A DNA stretch of 64,000 nt from Pontibacillus halophilus JSM 076056 = DSM 19796 (GTDB taxonomy: Bacteria > Bacillota > Bacilli > Bacillales > BH030062). The notes under the pieces were generated by a model, which saw nothing but the letters and a program-made list of their open reading frames with translations, was not told the DNA's origin and ran no database searches. Each line of letters begins with the position of its first letter. Within the stretch, counting starts at the first letter, position 1. Positions 40,958 through 49,851 of this stretch are shown piece by piece. Position numbers and translations under genes: made by a program. The DNA lies in assembly GCF_000425205.1 (NCBI RefSeq), contig NZ_AULI01000002.1, positions 62,001 through 126,000 of the forward strand, read 5' to 3'.

Positions 40958-42536
40958 TATACTAGTAAGTGACCCTATAAGTGCTGAAGGGATTGCTGCT
41001 TTGACGAACCGAACAGACCTTTCCGTTGATGTTCAGACCAACCTTTCCCCGGCTGATTTGCTTGGAGTAATTGGAAAGTACGATGCCCTCATTGTACGAA
41101 GCCAAACAAAGGTGACAAAGGAAATTATAGAAGCTGGTAGTCAATTGAAAGTCATTGGTCGAGCCGGTGTTGGTGTTGACAACATCGATTTAGACGCCGC
41201 AACGGAAAAAGGAATTATCGTCGTTAACGCTCCAGATGGGAACACGATGTCTACTGCTGAGCATACATTTGCAATGTTAATGTCATTATCAAGACATATC
41301 CCACAAGCCTATAAATCAACTGTAGAAGGCAATTGGGATCGAAAGTCATTTAAGGGTGTAGAGCTAAATCGTAAGACACTAGGAATCGTAGGAATGGGGA
41401 GGATAGGAACAGAAGTATCTAAACGAGCAAAGGCCTTTAATATGGATATTATTAGTTATGACCCATTTCTAACCGAAGAACGTGCAGAGAAAATAGGAGT
41501 TAGAAAGGGTTCATTACAAGATATCTATAAAGAAGCGGATTATATTACCGTCCATACTCCTCTAACGAAAGAAACGCACCATCTTATCGACCTGGAAGCC
41601 TTTCAACAAATGAAACAAGGGGTTCGATTGATTAATTGTGCTCGCGGCGGGATTATTGATGAAGATGCTTTAGTGGAAGCTATTGATAGAGGGATTGTAG
41701 CAGGTGCTGCCATTGATGTATTTGAACAAGAACCTCCTGAGCGGCATCCTTTGCTTAAGCGTTCACAAGTTATCGCCACTCCACATTTAGGCGCATCGAC
41801 AGAAGAAGCACAGACGTATGTGGCTAAAGACGTCAGCGAAGAAATTCTACACATCTTAAATAACGAATCCTTTAAGAACGCGGTAAATATGCCCCAAGTG
41901 CCAGCAGATGTAAGGAAAGCGCTAGAGCCTTATTACTTACTTGGAGAGAAGATTGGAGAAATGGCTATCCAGCTCATTCAAGAACCTCCTCATAAAGTTA
42001 CGCTTACCTATGCAGGTGAATTAACCGACTATGAGACAGAGTCACTTACAAGAACAATCCTTAAAGGGCTTCTACGTTATCATCTTGGCAGCAAAGTCAA
42101 CGTGGTAAATGCCACCTATATGGCAAAGTCTTATGACTTGTCTTACTCAGTAGAATACTCAAGCTCTTCTCTAGATTTCACAAACTTAATCTCTGTCCGA
42201 ATTGAAACGAAAAACGAAACCAGAACACTATCTGGCACGCTGCTTAGCGGTTATGGGCCAAGAATTATTAAAATTGATGATTACTCCATAGACGTAGCAC
42301 CTACAGACCACCTTCTCTACATCCAACACCTTGATACAAAAGGCATGATTGGACATGTAGGAACGGCACTTGGTGAACAAGATATTAATATTGCTACGAT
42401 GCAAGTTGGACGGAAAGACAGAGGCGGGGATGCCATTATGATGATTACAGTAGATAAACCACTTCCTAAACAGGTACGTGATCAATTGGAGGCTATGGAG
42501 CATATTCGATCAATAAAGGAAATCCAGCTTTCATAA
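40950..42536 (+). CDS. serA: D-3-phosphoglycerate dehydrogenase
   Basis: A 528-residue enzyme oxidising 3-phosphoglycerate to 3-phosphohydroxypyruvate, the first step of serine synthesis. It has a catalytic domain with [15 protein letters not shown] near residue 73 and the NAD-binding [13 protein letters not shown] near residue 148. The catalytic Arg-Glu-His set lies in [13 protein letters not shown] and [12 protein letters not shown]. An intervening domain (about 320-440) and a C-terminal ACT domain (about 455-528) follow, the latter the site of serine feedback in this class. It overlaps the aminotransferase gene, and AGGAGG lies 12 bases before ATG 40950. The ATG at 40941 is too close to that site. 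Both genes are under T-box control. Confidence 0.94.
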   Translation: MHNILVSDPISAEGIAALTNRTDLSVDVQTNLSPADLLGVIGKYDALIVRSQTKVTKEIIEAGSQLKVIGRAGVGVDNIDLDAATEKGIIVVNAPDGNTMSTAEHTFAMLMSLSRHIPQAYKSTVEGNWDRKSFKGVELNRKTLGIVGMGRIGTEVSKRAKAFNMDIISYDPFLTEERAEKIGVRKGSLQDIYKEADYITVHTPLTKETHHLIDLEAFQQMKQGVRLINCARGGIIDEDALVEAIDRGIVAGAAIDVFEQEPPERHPLLKRSQVIATPHLGASTEEAQTYVAKDVSEEILHILNNESFKNAVNMPQVPADVRKALEPYYLLGEKIGEMAIQLIQEPPHKVTLTYAGELTDYETESLTRTILKGLLRYHLGSKVNVVNATYMAKSYDLSYSVEYSSSSLDFTNLISVRIETKNETRTLSGTLLSGYGPRIIKIDDYSIDVAPTDHLLYIQHLDTKGMIGHVGTALGEQDINIATMQVGRKDRGGDAIMMITVDKPLPKQVRDQLEAMEHIRSIKEIQLS

Positions 42537-42540
42537 TAAG

Positions 42541-42570
42541 AAAAGCCTGAAGCTACTGCTTCAGGCTTTT
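42541..42570. terminator. Terminator of the serine operon
   Basis: Perfect 13-bp AAAAGCCTGAAGC hairpin with TACT loop and T4. Confidence 0.85.
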
Positions 42571-42582
42571 CACTTCTATCGT

Positions 42583-42768
42583 TTATTCTGCATGTGCTGG
42601 CAGAGTTTCAATTTCTAACTCATAATACTGCGGTAATATATCTTCTTTAATAATTTGTTCTCGAAACGCCTCAGCATCTGTGCGATTCGTAAAGTATTGT
42701 TCTTTTCTATTCACGGAAAACTGTATTTTCACATCGGCAAGGTACATTCCTATTACGCGAAATGTCAT
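42583..42768 (-). CDS. Small protein of unknown function
   Basis: A 61-residue soluble protein, MTFRVIGMYLADVKIQFSVN at its start and an acidic C-terminal half. I do not recognise it. AGAAGG lies seven bases before the ATG at 42768. It looks like a compact beta-beta-alpha-beta fold (VKIQFSV, EQYFTNRTDAEAFREQII, YYELEIETL), but this is guesswork. It shares the serine operon terminator from the other side. Confidence 0.6.
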   Translation of the reverse strand: MTFRVIGMYLADVKIQFSVNRKEQYFTNRTDAEAFREQIIKEDILPQYYELEIETLPAHAE

Positions 42769-42987
42769 TCTTTTGCCTTCTAACTTAATTGAAATTAAGG
42801 ATAACTCTTTCCGAAGTAGCCTCAACTATCCTTTGAGTCCCCGGCTAATGAGGCTATTTATATACTAACATATGTTCGTAGTTCTTCATACCGTATTAGT
42901 AGAATTTAGAAGTAACGGGTCCTTTCATGGATACAAGGTTAGAAGTTTGTTAAACTGATTACACGATAAGTAGAAAGGGGTTTCGTC

Positions 42988-44139
42988 ATGCATATTACAT
43001 CAATAGAACCAACGCCGAGCCCTAACTCAATGAAGATCAACCTAAGTGAATCCCTTGAAATGGGTAAGACTCATAACTTTAAGAAAGAGGATGACCTTAC
43101 GAAAGCTCCTCTATATGTGAAAGAGTTGTTACATATTGAAGGCGTAAAGAGCTTGTACCAAGTGGCTGATTTCATTGCGTTAGACCGGCATCCTAAATAC
43201 CAATGGGAAGAGATTCTCCCGAAAGCAAGAGCGGTATTTGGAGAAGAATCGAACGAACAGTCAGCGAACCATCAAGCCGCTCCTCAACAGGACACTGCAT
43301 TAGGCGAAGTTCAAGTTCAGATTCAAATGTTTCGTGGAATTCCGATGCAGATTAAGCTCATTGAAGGTGAGACAGAAGAGCGAATTGCATTGCCAGCAGA
43401 ATTTATGAATACGGCAATGGAGGCAAGTAAAGCATCCGATAATATTGTTAAAGAACGCCAATGGGTGGAACATTCCCCTCGTTATGGCGAGCTAAGCGAT
43501 ATTGGTCACGACGTTCGGGAAGAACTGATTGCCACCTACAAGGAAGAACGGTTACAACATTTACTGCAAAATGCATTGAATGAAGAGTCTTCTTCCACAA
43601 CCACCGAGACACACAGAACCTATCACACCGTTACATTAGAAATGCTGGAGCAAGAAGATTGGAAAGAACGTTATGCAGCTCTCGATCGAATGAATCCAAC
43701 TACGGATGATTTCAAAGTACTCGAGAAAGCATTAGAAGATGAGAAGGCATCAGTTAGACGCTTAGCAACTGTTCTCCTTGGGATGATTGAGGACAAAGCA
43801 GTGTTACCCTATCTTTACAAAGCATTACAAGACCCGTCCGTAACGGTACGAAGAACAGCAGGAGACACGTTCTCTGACTTAGGATTCCGAGAAGCAATCC
43901 CAGCCATGACAGAAGCACTTAAAGATAAGAACAAACTTGTTCGATGGAGAGCGGCTATGTTTCTTTACGAAGTTGGCGATGATTCAGCGGTTCCTGCTTT
44001 ACAAGAAGCGGTCTTTGATTCAGAATTTGAAGTACGCATGCAAGCTAAAATGGCATTACGCCGTATTGAAGGCGGCGAAGAGGCAAAAGGTTCGGTATGG
44101 AATCAAATGACTCAGGCTACTCAAAATGATGGAAAGTAA
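42988..44139 (+). CDS. Conserved virulence factor C (CvfC)/YpgR-like protein with HEAT repeats
   Basis: A 383-residue protein. The N-terminal NifU-N-like scaffold domain (about residues 1-85; IEPTPSPNSMKINLSESLEM) is typical of the CvfC/YpgR family. A middle linker follows, and the C-terminal 160 residues hold HEAT-like helical repeats (EDEKASVRRLATVLLGMIED, LQDPSVTVRRTAGDTFSDLG, LKDKNKLVRWRAAMFLYEVG, VFDSEFEVRMQAKMALRRIE). The function is unknown; staphylococcal CvfC affects virulence gene expression. It is followed 12 bases later by brxA, a conserved neighbourhood, so a link to thiol redox or Fe-S protein handling is plausible. Confidence 0.85.
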   Translation: MHITSIEPTPSPNSMKINLSESLEMGKTHNFKKEDDLTKAPLYVKELLHIEGVKSLYQVADFIALDRHPKYQWEEILPKARAVFGEESNEQSANHQAAPQQDTALGEVQVQIQMFRGIPMQIKLIEGETEERIALPAEFMNTAMEASKASDNIVKERQWVEHSPRYGELSDIGHDVREELIATYKEERLQHLLQNALNEESSSTTTETHRTYHTVTLEMLEQEDWKERYAALDRMNPTTDDFKVLEKALEDEKASVRRLATVLLGMIEDKAVLPYLYKALQDPSVTVRRTAGDTFSDLGFREAIPAMTEALKDKNKLVRWRAAMFLYEVGDDSAVPALQEAVFDSEFEVRMQAKMALRRIEGGEEAKGSVWNQMTQATQNDGK

Positions 44140-44151
44140 AGGAGAATGGAT

Positions 44152-44580
44152 ATGAACCCATACGTAGAATATATGAGAGAAATTGCTCAACCTATGAGAG
44201 ATGAGCTTACACATGCAGGATTTAAAGAGTTGATTACGCCAGAACAGGTAAATGAATTTATTGAAGCAACTGAAGGAACGACTCTTGTTGTTGTCAACTC
44301 CGTTTGTGGATGTGCTGCAGGGTTAGCTCGACCAGCAGCGAAAGCTTCATTATCAAATGACAAGACTCCTGAAACGCTCGTCACGGTATTTGCCGGTCAA
44401 GACCGTGAAGCGACTGAACAAATGAGAGACCATTTCGGTGATTTGGAACCCTCTTCTCCTTCTATGGCATTGCTTAAAGATGGCAAGGTTGTTCATTTCA
44501 TCCCTCGCGAAGATATTGAGGACCATGAGGTAGAAGAAATCGTCTCCAACTTAACCCGTGCATATAACCAATATTGCTAA
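44152..44580 (+). CDS. brxA: Bacilliredoxin (YphP/BrxA family)
   Basis: A 142-residue thioredoxin-like protein of the DUF1094 family with the diagnostic CGC active site in VVNSVCGCAAGLARPA near residue 53. Bacilliredoxins remove bacillithiol from S-bacillithiolated proteins. Bacillus has two, BrxA (YphP) and BrxB (YqiW); the neighbourhood with the CvfC/YpgR gene favours BrxA. The ATG at 44152 is seven bases from GGAG; the ATG at 44146 abuts that site. Confidence 0.9.
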   Translation: MNPYVEYMREIAQPMRDELTHAGFKELITPEQVNEFIEATEGTTLVVVNSVCGCAAGLARPAAKASLSNDKTPETLVTVFAGQDREATEQMRDHFGDLEPSSPSMALLKDGKVVHFIPREDIEDHEVEEIVSNLTRAYNQYC

Positions 44581-44584
44581 TTCA

Positions 44585-44620
44585 GAAACCCCTGCTCCAT
44601 TTACGTTGAGCAGGGGTTTC
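44585..44620 (+). terminator. Terminator of the cvfC-brxA unit
   Basis: Perfect 13-bp GAAACCCCTGCTC hairpin; the trailing sequence is GAATATTTT. Confidence 0.75.
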
Positions 44621-44660
44621 GAATATTTTAATAGTTCTGCTTTGTCGAAGGAAACTGAAT

Positions 44661-46913
44661 ATGATAAATCGTTGCAGGAAAGTGGCTACAATCGCTCAAA
44701 TGTTTTATCATAAAGCTATGACAACTTATCAAATCGTACTTAACCGTATTCAACATATGCGGGCAAGGCTCACGGCCTCAGATCCGGGCCTTACCCGTCT
44801 AATTACTACAACAAAGGCAACGCTAAGCGTAATGACTTCCGTCTTTTTCGTAAGTGCGCTATTAGCTCTTCTCGACCAAGGAAGCTTAACGGTATCAATC
44901 TTTGCAGGTGCAATGGGACTCTTGGGTGTACTAGTTGTGTTTGATGATACCCGTTTCAAGAAACAAGTGACTACAGCTCTATTGCCAATCTCTGCTGCCA
45001 TTTCAATTACAGCAGGAGCTTTCTTGTCACAGTACCCACATGCATCAGATGTCGTAATCCTAATCCCAATTTTTTCAGCGTTTTACTTCTCTAAATTTGG
45101 GTCTCGTTACTTCTCAATTAGTATGGTTTCGTTCATTTCAATCTATTTCTCTTCCATACTCGGGGTGCCCTTTCAAGATGTCCCGTGGTTCTATTTGAGT
45201 ATTCTGGTTGGGATAGGCTTTGCCTATCTATACAACTTCATTATTATTCGTGACCAACCGAACGTTACATTAAAAAGGAGTCTACGTTCTTTCCATGTTC
45301 AAATTAACCTTCTCTTTAATTTAATAGGAAGTTACGTTAGTTCGAGTGACCAAGAAAGGCAACGTAAAGCTTTAAAACGAGAGCTTGATTACAATGCAGA
45401 ACGTTTAAACGAGTATGCGCAGAAAGTATCCTCACAGCTTTCTAATGTGCATCCAGAGGAAATATGGCCAGGGGTAACGAAAGAACAGCTTCGTATCTAT
45501 TTGTTTGATGCATCGATGCTGATTGAAACCCTCCTTCCAACAATGGATGATTTATTGAAAGACGGCGCATTCCAGAACGAGTCTTTACAAAGAACAACAG
45601 CAACGTTACTCCAAGCCATTCGGGATATTAGGGCGTTGCGGCACATCGATAGTGAGCAACAAATTCAAGCGGCTGAACGCCGATTGGAAGAATTTAAACA
45701 ACTTACAATAGAAACACAGTTAGATTCAGAAACCTTCTTTCTCTTTAACCGACTGATTACCATGTGTGAGCATGTATTTGCGAATGTAAGAACGCTACAA
45801 GCCCTTCGTACACAAGCTATAGAAGTGAAAGATAGAGATAATATGGAAGAGGATACTTCTGCAGAGGAGGAAGATGACCAAGAGGGTAAAGATTCAAGAA
45901 TGGAGCCAACTACTAAAAAAGCAATCCAAGCTGTAGCTGCAGGGAGCGTTTCAATCGTACTTGGCTATATACTCACTCCGAGTCAGCAATATTGGATCTT
46001 ACTGACCGCGTTTATTATCTTCATGGGGACAGACACAGTCGGGAGAACTTTCTTAAAAGCGGTCGAACGTACAATCGGCACAGTTTTTGGAGCAATTATT
46101 GGATTCGTCATTGCCCAATTTGTATATGGTCACACCTACGTAGAAATTGGATTAATCTTCCTTTGTATCTTTATGGCGTTTTACTTTCTTCCAATTTCTT
46201 ATTCATTCATGATGTTTTGGATAACGATGATGGTTGCCATGCTTTATGATTTGCTATTGGGCGGAATCACATGGGGAGTTCTAGGAGCACGAGTCGTAGA
46301 CACAATCGTCGGAGCGGCGTTAGCTCTAGCAGCTGCCGCTTACATCTTACCTAAGAAAACACAAGAGAAAGTATCAGAAACCACTCTCGATTACTTCTCA
46401 CATCTTAACAAGCTTCTGAATGGAACATTGCAACAGTTAAAAGGGGATCCTGAACCATTGGACCTTACTGAAAAGACGTTTGAGATGGATGAGACATTAA
46501 GTCAATTACGGACAGATGCTGAATCTATGCGTAAAACTCCAGGTGCTACTACACGCACTCGTATTGAAGGCTGGATTACTCGAATTGCGACACTAAATTA
46601 CTACGCTAAACACCTGCTTACTCCAACCGCCGAAATTGATGACCAATTACAAGCCGTCATCGATCAGTTGAATGAGTATATAAACGATAATATTGACACC
46701 ATTCAATTACTGTTAAAGGATGAACGGAGTCATGCAGTAGTATGGGATGTTGAGGTGTTGCCTTCTCATATGGCCTATTTCAATGATTATGAGAACAATG
46801 AACGAAAGCTAACCGATTCGTATCATCACTTCTACTACATCCGATTAATTAATCAAACACTCGTATCATTCGCAACTGACCTTGGTGCGCAAACTGAACG
46901 CACATCTGTATAG
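44661..46913 (+). CDS. FUSC/aromatic acid exporter family membrane protein
   Basis: A 750-residue protein with two sets of about six membrane helices (residues 50-190 and 420-560), each followed by a long cytoplasmic helical region (195-400 and 565-745). This duplicated layout is that of FUSC/ArAE-type transporters (YccS, AaeB-like). The second membrane block begins with TTKKAIQAVAAGSVSIVLGY and contains TVGRTFLKAVERTIGTVFGA, a signature region. The substrate is unknown; relatives export aromatic acids or fusaric acid. An acidic linker (EEDTSAEEEDDQEGKD) separates the halves. The start at 44661 follows AAGGA; later ATGs have no ribosome-binding site. Confidence 0.85.
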   Translation: MINRCRKVATIAQMFYHKAMTTYQIVLNRIQHMRARLTASDPGLTRLITTTKATLSVMTSVFFVSALLALLDQGSLTVSIFAGAMGLLGVLVVFDDTRFKKQVTTALLPISAAISITAGAFLSQYPHASDVVILIPIFSAFYFSKFGSRYFSISMVSFISIYFSSILGVPFQDVPWFYLSILVGIGFAYLYNFIIIRDQPNVTLKRSLRSFHVQINLLFNLIGSYVSSSDQERQRKALKRELDYNAERLNEYAQKVSSQLSNVHPEEIWPGVTKEQLRIYLFDASMLIETLLPTMDDLLKDGAFQNESLQRTTATLLQAIRDIRALRHIDSEQQIQAAERRLEEFKQLTIETQLDSETFFLFNRLITMCEHVFANVRTLQALRTQAIEVKDRDNMEEDTSAEEEDDQEGKDSRMEPTTKKAIQAVAAGSVSIVLGYILTPSQQYWILLTAFIIFMGTDTVGRTFLKAVERTIGTVFGAIIGFVIAQFVYGHTYVEIGLIFLCIFMAFYFLPISYSFMMFWITMMVAMLYDLLLGGITWGVLGARVVDTIVGAALALAAAAYILPKKTQEKVSETTLDYFSHLNKLLNGTLQQLKGDPEPLDLTEKTFEMDETLSQLRTDAESMRKTPGATTRTRIEGWITRIATLNYYAKHLLTPTAEIDDQLQAVIDQLNEYINDNIDTIQLLLKDERSHAVVWDVEVLPSHMAYFNDYENNERKLTDSYHHFYYIRLINQTLVSFATDLGAQTERTSV

Positions 46914-46921
46914 AGCATGAC

Positions 46922-46955
46922 AAGAAAGGGATACCAATTAAGGTATCCCTTTCTT
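46922..46955 (+). terminator. Terminator of the FUSC gene
   Basis: Perfect 14-bp AAGAAAGGGATACC hairpin. Confidence 0.8.
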
Positions 46956-47047
46956 ATGCCGTATCGTATGTACAAGCAGTCCTCTTGTATTTGATGGTAG
47001 ACTACAAATCGAACGCTTCTTCCCTTCTCATTTATCTTTGAAAGGCT

Positions 47048-47100
47048 AAAAAAACCCTGTAAACGCACATTTTAAACGGTAATGTGTGTTTACAGAGTTT
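47048..47100 (-). terminator. Terminator of murB
   Basis: 20-bp stem with two mismatches (AAACTCTGTAAAC and ACATT parts) and a nine-base loop. A T7 tract follows on the minus strand. Confidence 0.8.
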
Positions 47101-47107
47101 TTGTTCG

Positions 47108-48043
47108 TTACGTTGTGAGTTGACCAGGCTCTTCTTCACCAATGATCTTCACTTCTGTTTCTAATTCTACACCAAATTTGTTAAACACAGTCTGTTGGAC
47201 ATGTTTAATTAAGGCGATATAATCGCTTGCTGTCCCCTTGTCAATGTTGACCATAAAGCCAGCATGTTTCTTTGATACTTGTACGCCGCCAATTTGTGTC
47301 CCTTGCAGGTCGCTATCTTGAATGAGTTTCCCTGCGAAATAACCAGGAGGGCGTTTGAAAACACTGCCGCATGAGGGGAATTCTAAAGGTTGCTTTGATT
47401 CACGCTTATACGTTAAATCGTCCATGATGGATTTAATCTCCTCATGAGTACCTGTCTTTAAGACAAACGTAGCCTCAACGACAATGTATCCCTTCTCAGC
47501 TACTGCACTATGACGGTAGTCTAGTTCTAACTCAGAAGCAGGAATGGATTTAACTTCCCCATCTCTTGTTACGACAATTGCACTTTGCAACACATCTGAT
47601 ACTTCACCGCCATAAGCACCCGCGTTCATATAGAGCGCTCCACCTACTGTTCCAGGTATTCCGCACGCAAACTCTAGCCCAGTTAATGTATGCTTAAGGG
47701 CGAAACGAGATGCATCGATAATACGAGCACCGCTCTCTGCAACAAGCGTATGGTCATCTTTTAAGTAGATTTGTTTTAGTCGTCCCATGTGGATGGTGAT
47801 ACCTCGGATTCCCCCATCTCGTACGATGACATTGGATCCGTTTCCAAGTAAGGTAATTGGAATGTTATGCTCATTTGCATACTTCACCACTTCCCCAATA
47901 TCTTCATAGGATTGAGGCATAACGAAGATATCCGCACACCCACCTGTTCTCGTAAATGTATAAGAAGAAAGAGGTTCATCTTTCTTAATGCTCTCAGCAC
48001 GTACAAGTTCTCTTAAGACTTGCACTACTTCTGTGGTATTCAA
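47108..48043 (-). CDS. murB: UDP-N-acetylenolpyruvoylglucosamine reductase
   Basis: A 311-residue FAD enzyme that reduces UDP-GlcNAc-enolpyruvate to UDP-MurNAc for peptidoglycan synthesis. FAD-binding segments are ITLLGNGSNVIVRDGGIRG near residue 65 and ACGIPGTVGGALYMNAGAYG near residue 130. The catalytic Ser is in PSCGSVFKRPPGYFAGKLI near residue 222. The motif set is that of type II MurB, lacking the third-domain extension of the E. coli enzyme. The start is judged to be TTG at 48043, because AGGAGG ends eight bases before it; the ATG at 48064 precedes this ribosome-binding site. Stand-alone here, outside a cell-division cluster. Confidence 0.93.
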   Translation of the reverse strand: MNTTEVVQVLRELVRAESIKKDEPLSSYTFTRTGGCADIFVMPQSYEDIGEVVKYANEHNIPITLLGNGSNVIVRDGGIRGITIHMGRLKQIYLKDDHTLVAESGARIIDASRFALKHTLTGLEFACGIPGTVGGALYMNAGAYGGEVSDVLQSAIVVTRDGEVKSIPASELELDYRHSAVAEKGYIVVEATFVLKTGTHEEIKSIMDDLTYKRESKQPLEFPSCGSVFKRPPGYFAGKLIQDSDLQGTQIGGVQVSKKHAGFMVNIDKGTASDYIALIKHVQQTVFNKFGVELETEVKIIGEEEPGQLTT

Positions 48044-48200
48044 AGCTACTTCCTCCTTTTCCATTACCTATTGTACCTTATTATATTCATAAAAATCATG
48101 AGGTTCTTATAAAAACCTATTGAAAATATGTAAAAAGTCCTGTACATCAGTCTTCTTACTTTATCAATAAACCGACTATAAGCGCAATATATACAACCGT

Positions 48201-48225
48201 AAAAAAGCCCTCTTATGAAGAGGGC
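48201..48225 (-). terminator. Terminator of the HAD hydrolase gene
   Basis: Perfect GCCCTCTT/AAGAGGGC hairpin with T6 on the minus strand. Confidence 0.85.
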
Positions 48226-48231
48226 ATTCAG

Positions 48232-49362
48232 TCACGTTAATAATTCTTGTACATCCAATACGCCATTGTAGATGTGCGGTTCATTGTGATGTTCGAAATC
48301 AGCTCTAGCATCCTTCCCAGACAATCCTGTTAATACGGCAGCAAACGTTACTCCCATCGTTTGAGCCGCAAGTCCATCAGCCAAAGAATCACCAATAATG
48401 ACAATGGTATCATCCGTTTGTATGGGATGTTCGATGTGAATGAGGTCATCAGGGTTAGCTCCTCTCCCTTGCCACGCGTAGATGTACGTATAAGGCTCGG
48501 GTTTCGCAAGTGGAGCCAGCTCTGGGTACTGTTCTTCGGCCTTCAGCACATCGGTTGCTGTCGCAATATGATTCTCGTTTATATAAGGGAGGAGTCCTAT
48601 CGACTTAAGCGGTTCAACCGTCTCTAAATACGGTCGTCCTGTACCAACACCTACAATCCATCCACCATTTGAAGCTCGTTCAAATAAATTCTTCAATTCT
48701 TCTACTGGGGCCAAAGGAACTTCCACATGCATAAATCCTGTCTTTCCTTCTTGATTGGTCTCTCTTCCAATCGAACGCGAGATTTGTGCGTCCCCTACGT
48801 ACCATTCTTGAAATGTTTCTCTACAGTAGTCCCATAAGTCGCTGTTACGAGAGAAGCTCTGTGTCGAGATATTCAAATAACGCGATGCAACACGATTTAA
48901 CTCCCCGAGAAGCTCTTGTTTCAATGCGTCGCTTTCTTCAAAGTCTGATACAAAGTCCTCGTAGTTAAGTTTTACTTCGTGTTGCTTCACCCAGCTGCCT
49001 ATAAGCTTAATTGAGTCACGAGTCAATTGACTCGTTAACAGCTCCTTAATTTCACTCTCTTTGTACGGCTTTAATTGATGTAAAATTCGAATGAGTTGAT
49101 ACGAAAACGTAAGATAGACCATATCCCAATTCGCGTTGATCCCTCTTGACTTAATAAATTTAAGTACCTTATCTTCTTGGAATACCTTATTACGAAGGGA
49201 TTTTGTCTCCTCTTCATTTAAGTCAGTCGTAAAGCTCTTTGGTGCCACACTTATGTACTGATCACTATTTAGTAATTCCCACACCGTTAAAGCGGAAGCA
49301 TCAAAATAACGTTCCTCACTAAGCAGTACACCATCTACATCGAATAGCGCTAGTTTACTCAT
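48232..49362 (-). CDS. HAD superfamily hydrolase with large cap insertion
   Basis: A 376-residue haloacid-dehalogenase-type phosphatase. Motif I is FDVDGVLL at residue 6, motif II is VGVGTGRP near residue 238, and motif III/IV is IIGDSLADGLAAQ near residue 330. A large helical insertion (about residues 35-215) makes it longer than ordinary phosphoglycolate-phosphatase-like enzymes and probably caps the active site. The substrate cannot be told. GGAGG lies six bases before the ATG at 49362. Confidence 0.82.
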   Translation of the reverse strand: MSKLALFDVDGVLLSEERYFDASALTVWELLNSDQYISVAPKSFTTDLNEEETKSLRNKVFQEDKVLKFIKSRGINANWDMVYLTFSYQLIRILHQLKPYKESEIKELLTSQLTRDSIKLIGSWVKQHEVKLNYEDFVSDFEESDALKQELLGELNRVASRYLNISTQSFSRNSDLWDYCRETFQEWYVGDAQISRSIGRETNQEGKTGFMHVEVPLAPVEELKNLFERASNGGWIVGVGTGRPYLETVEPLKSIGLLPYINENHIATATDVLKAEEQYPELAPLAKPEPYTYIYAWQGRGANPDDLIHIEHPIQTDDTIVIIGDSLADGLAAQTMGVTFAAVLTGLSGKDARADFEHHNEPHIYNGVLDVQELLT

Positions 49363-49467
49363 AAGCCGCCTCCATTCATAGGATCTTTCATTCATTTTAA
49401 CAAGTTAATGCGTTAATGGGTAGGAATTTAGACAATGAAATAACAAGTCATAGGAAAAAGTAATGAT

Positions 49468-49494
49468 TTGAAATATGAGAAATGTTGGTATAAT
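49468..49494 (+). promoter_or_regulatory. Strong extended -10 promoter of the small toxin gene
   Basis: TGGTATAAT (extended -10, TATAAT at 49489-49494) with TTGAAA at 49468 fifteen bases upstream. The predicted start of transcription is about 60 bases before the toxin coding region. Confidence 0.6.
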
Positions 49495-49516
49495 AAGAAG
49501 ACAATAGCTCGGTCAT

Positions 49517-49654
49517 CTCAAGGGTGGTCGGCATTACACCCCGAGGAAGGGGGTGATGCCTTTGACGGTTTTCGAATCCTTAATGTTCGCCATCGCGTTC
49601 GCAGGATTGATCGTCTCCATTTTGTCTCATAACGACAAATAATCCACCCTTGAG
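49517..49654. repeat. Inverted repeats enclosing the toxin coding region
   Basis: CTCAAGGGTGG (49517-49527) and its perfect complement CCACCCTTGAG (49644-49654) bracket the toxin gene, the second starting one base after the stop codon. GGTCGGCA (49526-49533) also pairs with TGCCGACC (49694-49701). A hairpin 49530-49542/49549-49560 covers the ribosome-binding site. Confidence 0.8.
49562..49642 (+). CDS. Holin-like type I toxin peptide (Hol_Tox/TxpA-BsrG-like)
   Basis: A 26-codon gene reading MTVFESLMFAIAFAGLIVSI plus LSHNDK. It has a short polar start with the near-invariant MT-FE-L pattern, one membrane helix, and a charged polar tail, matching the putative holin-like toxin family that includes Bacillus type I toxins. 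TTG at 49562 is six bases after GGGGGTG; an in-frame ATG at 49556 overlaps the site and would add two residues. The ribosome-binding site is inside a hairpin. The mRNA has a strong promoter and terminator. An antisense RNA antitoxin is expected from the family, but only a weak candidate promoter is seen. Confidence 0.82.
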   Translation: MTVFESLMFAIAFAGLIVSILSHNDK

Positions 49655-49725
49655 TTAGCGGCTCACGGTGGATTATAGTTACGTCTATTTGTGTGCCGAC
49701 CTCTTTAAGAGACCGACTATTGGGG

Positions 49726-49756
49726 CCGTTGGTGTTGCATCACCAGCGGTTTTTTT
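49726..49756 (+). terminator. Terminator of the toxin mRNA
   Basis: CCGTTGGTG/CACCAGCGG hairpin followed by T7. Confidence 0.85.
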
Positions 49757-49833
49757 ATTACTTCTAGTATACCCGATTTTATGTTTCACTTGTAGTGGTA
49801 TTTTGTTTTATTGCTTTAGTTTTACTTTTTGCT

Positions 49834-49847
49834 CGGAGTTGCTACTA
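49834..49847. repeat. 15-bp direct repeat, copy 1
   Basis: TCGGAGTTGCTACTA (49833-49847) recurs at 51306-51320 in the same orientation. The two copies bracket the MtnE-like aminotransferase gene and a small Cys-rich gene. Confidence 0.6.
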
Positions 49848-49851
49848 AGTT

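Noticed and set aside
42838-42987. Additional small gene before the CvfC-like gene
   Set aside because: The interval has stops in all frames at short spacing and no ribosome-binding site other than that of the CvfC-like gene.
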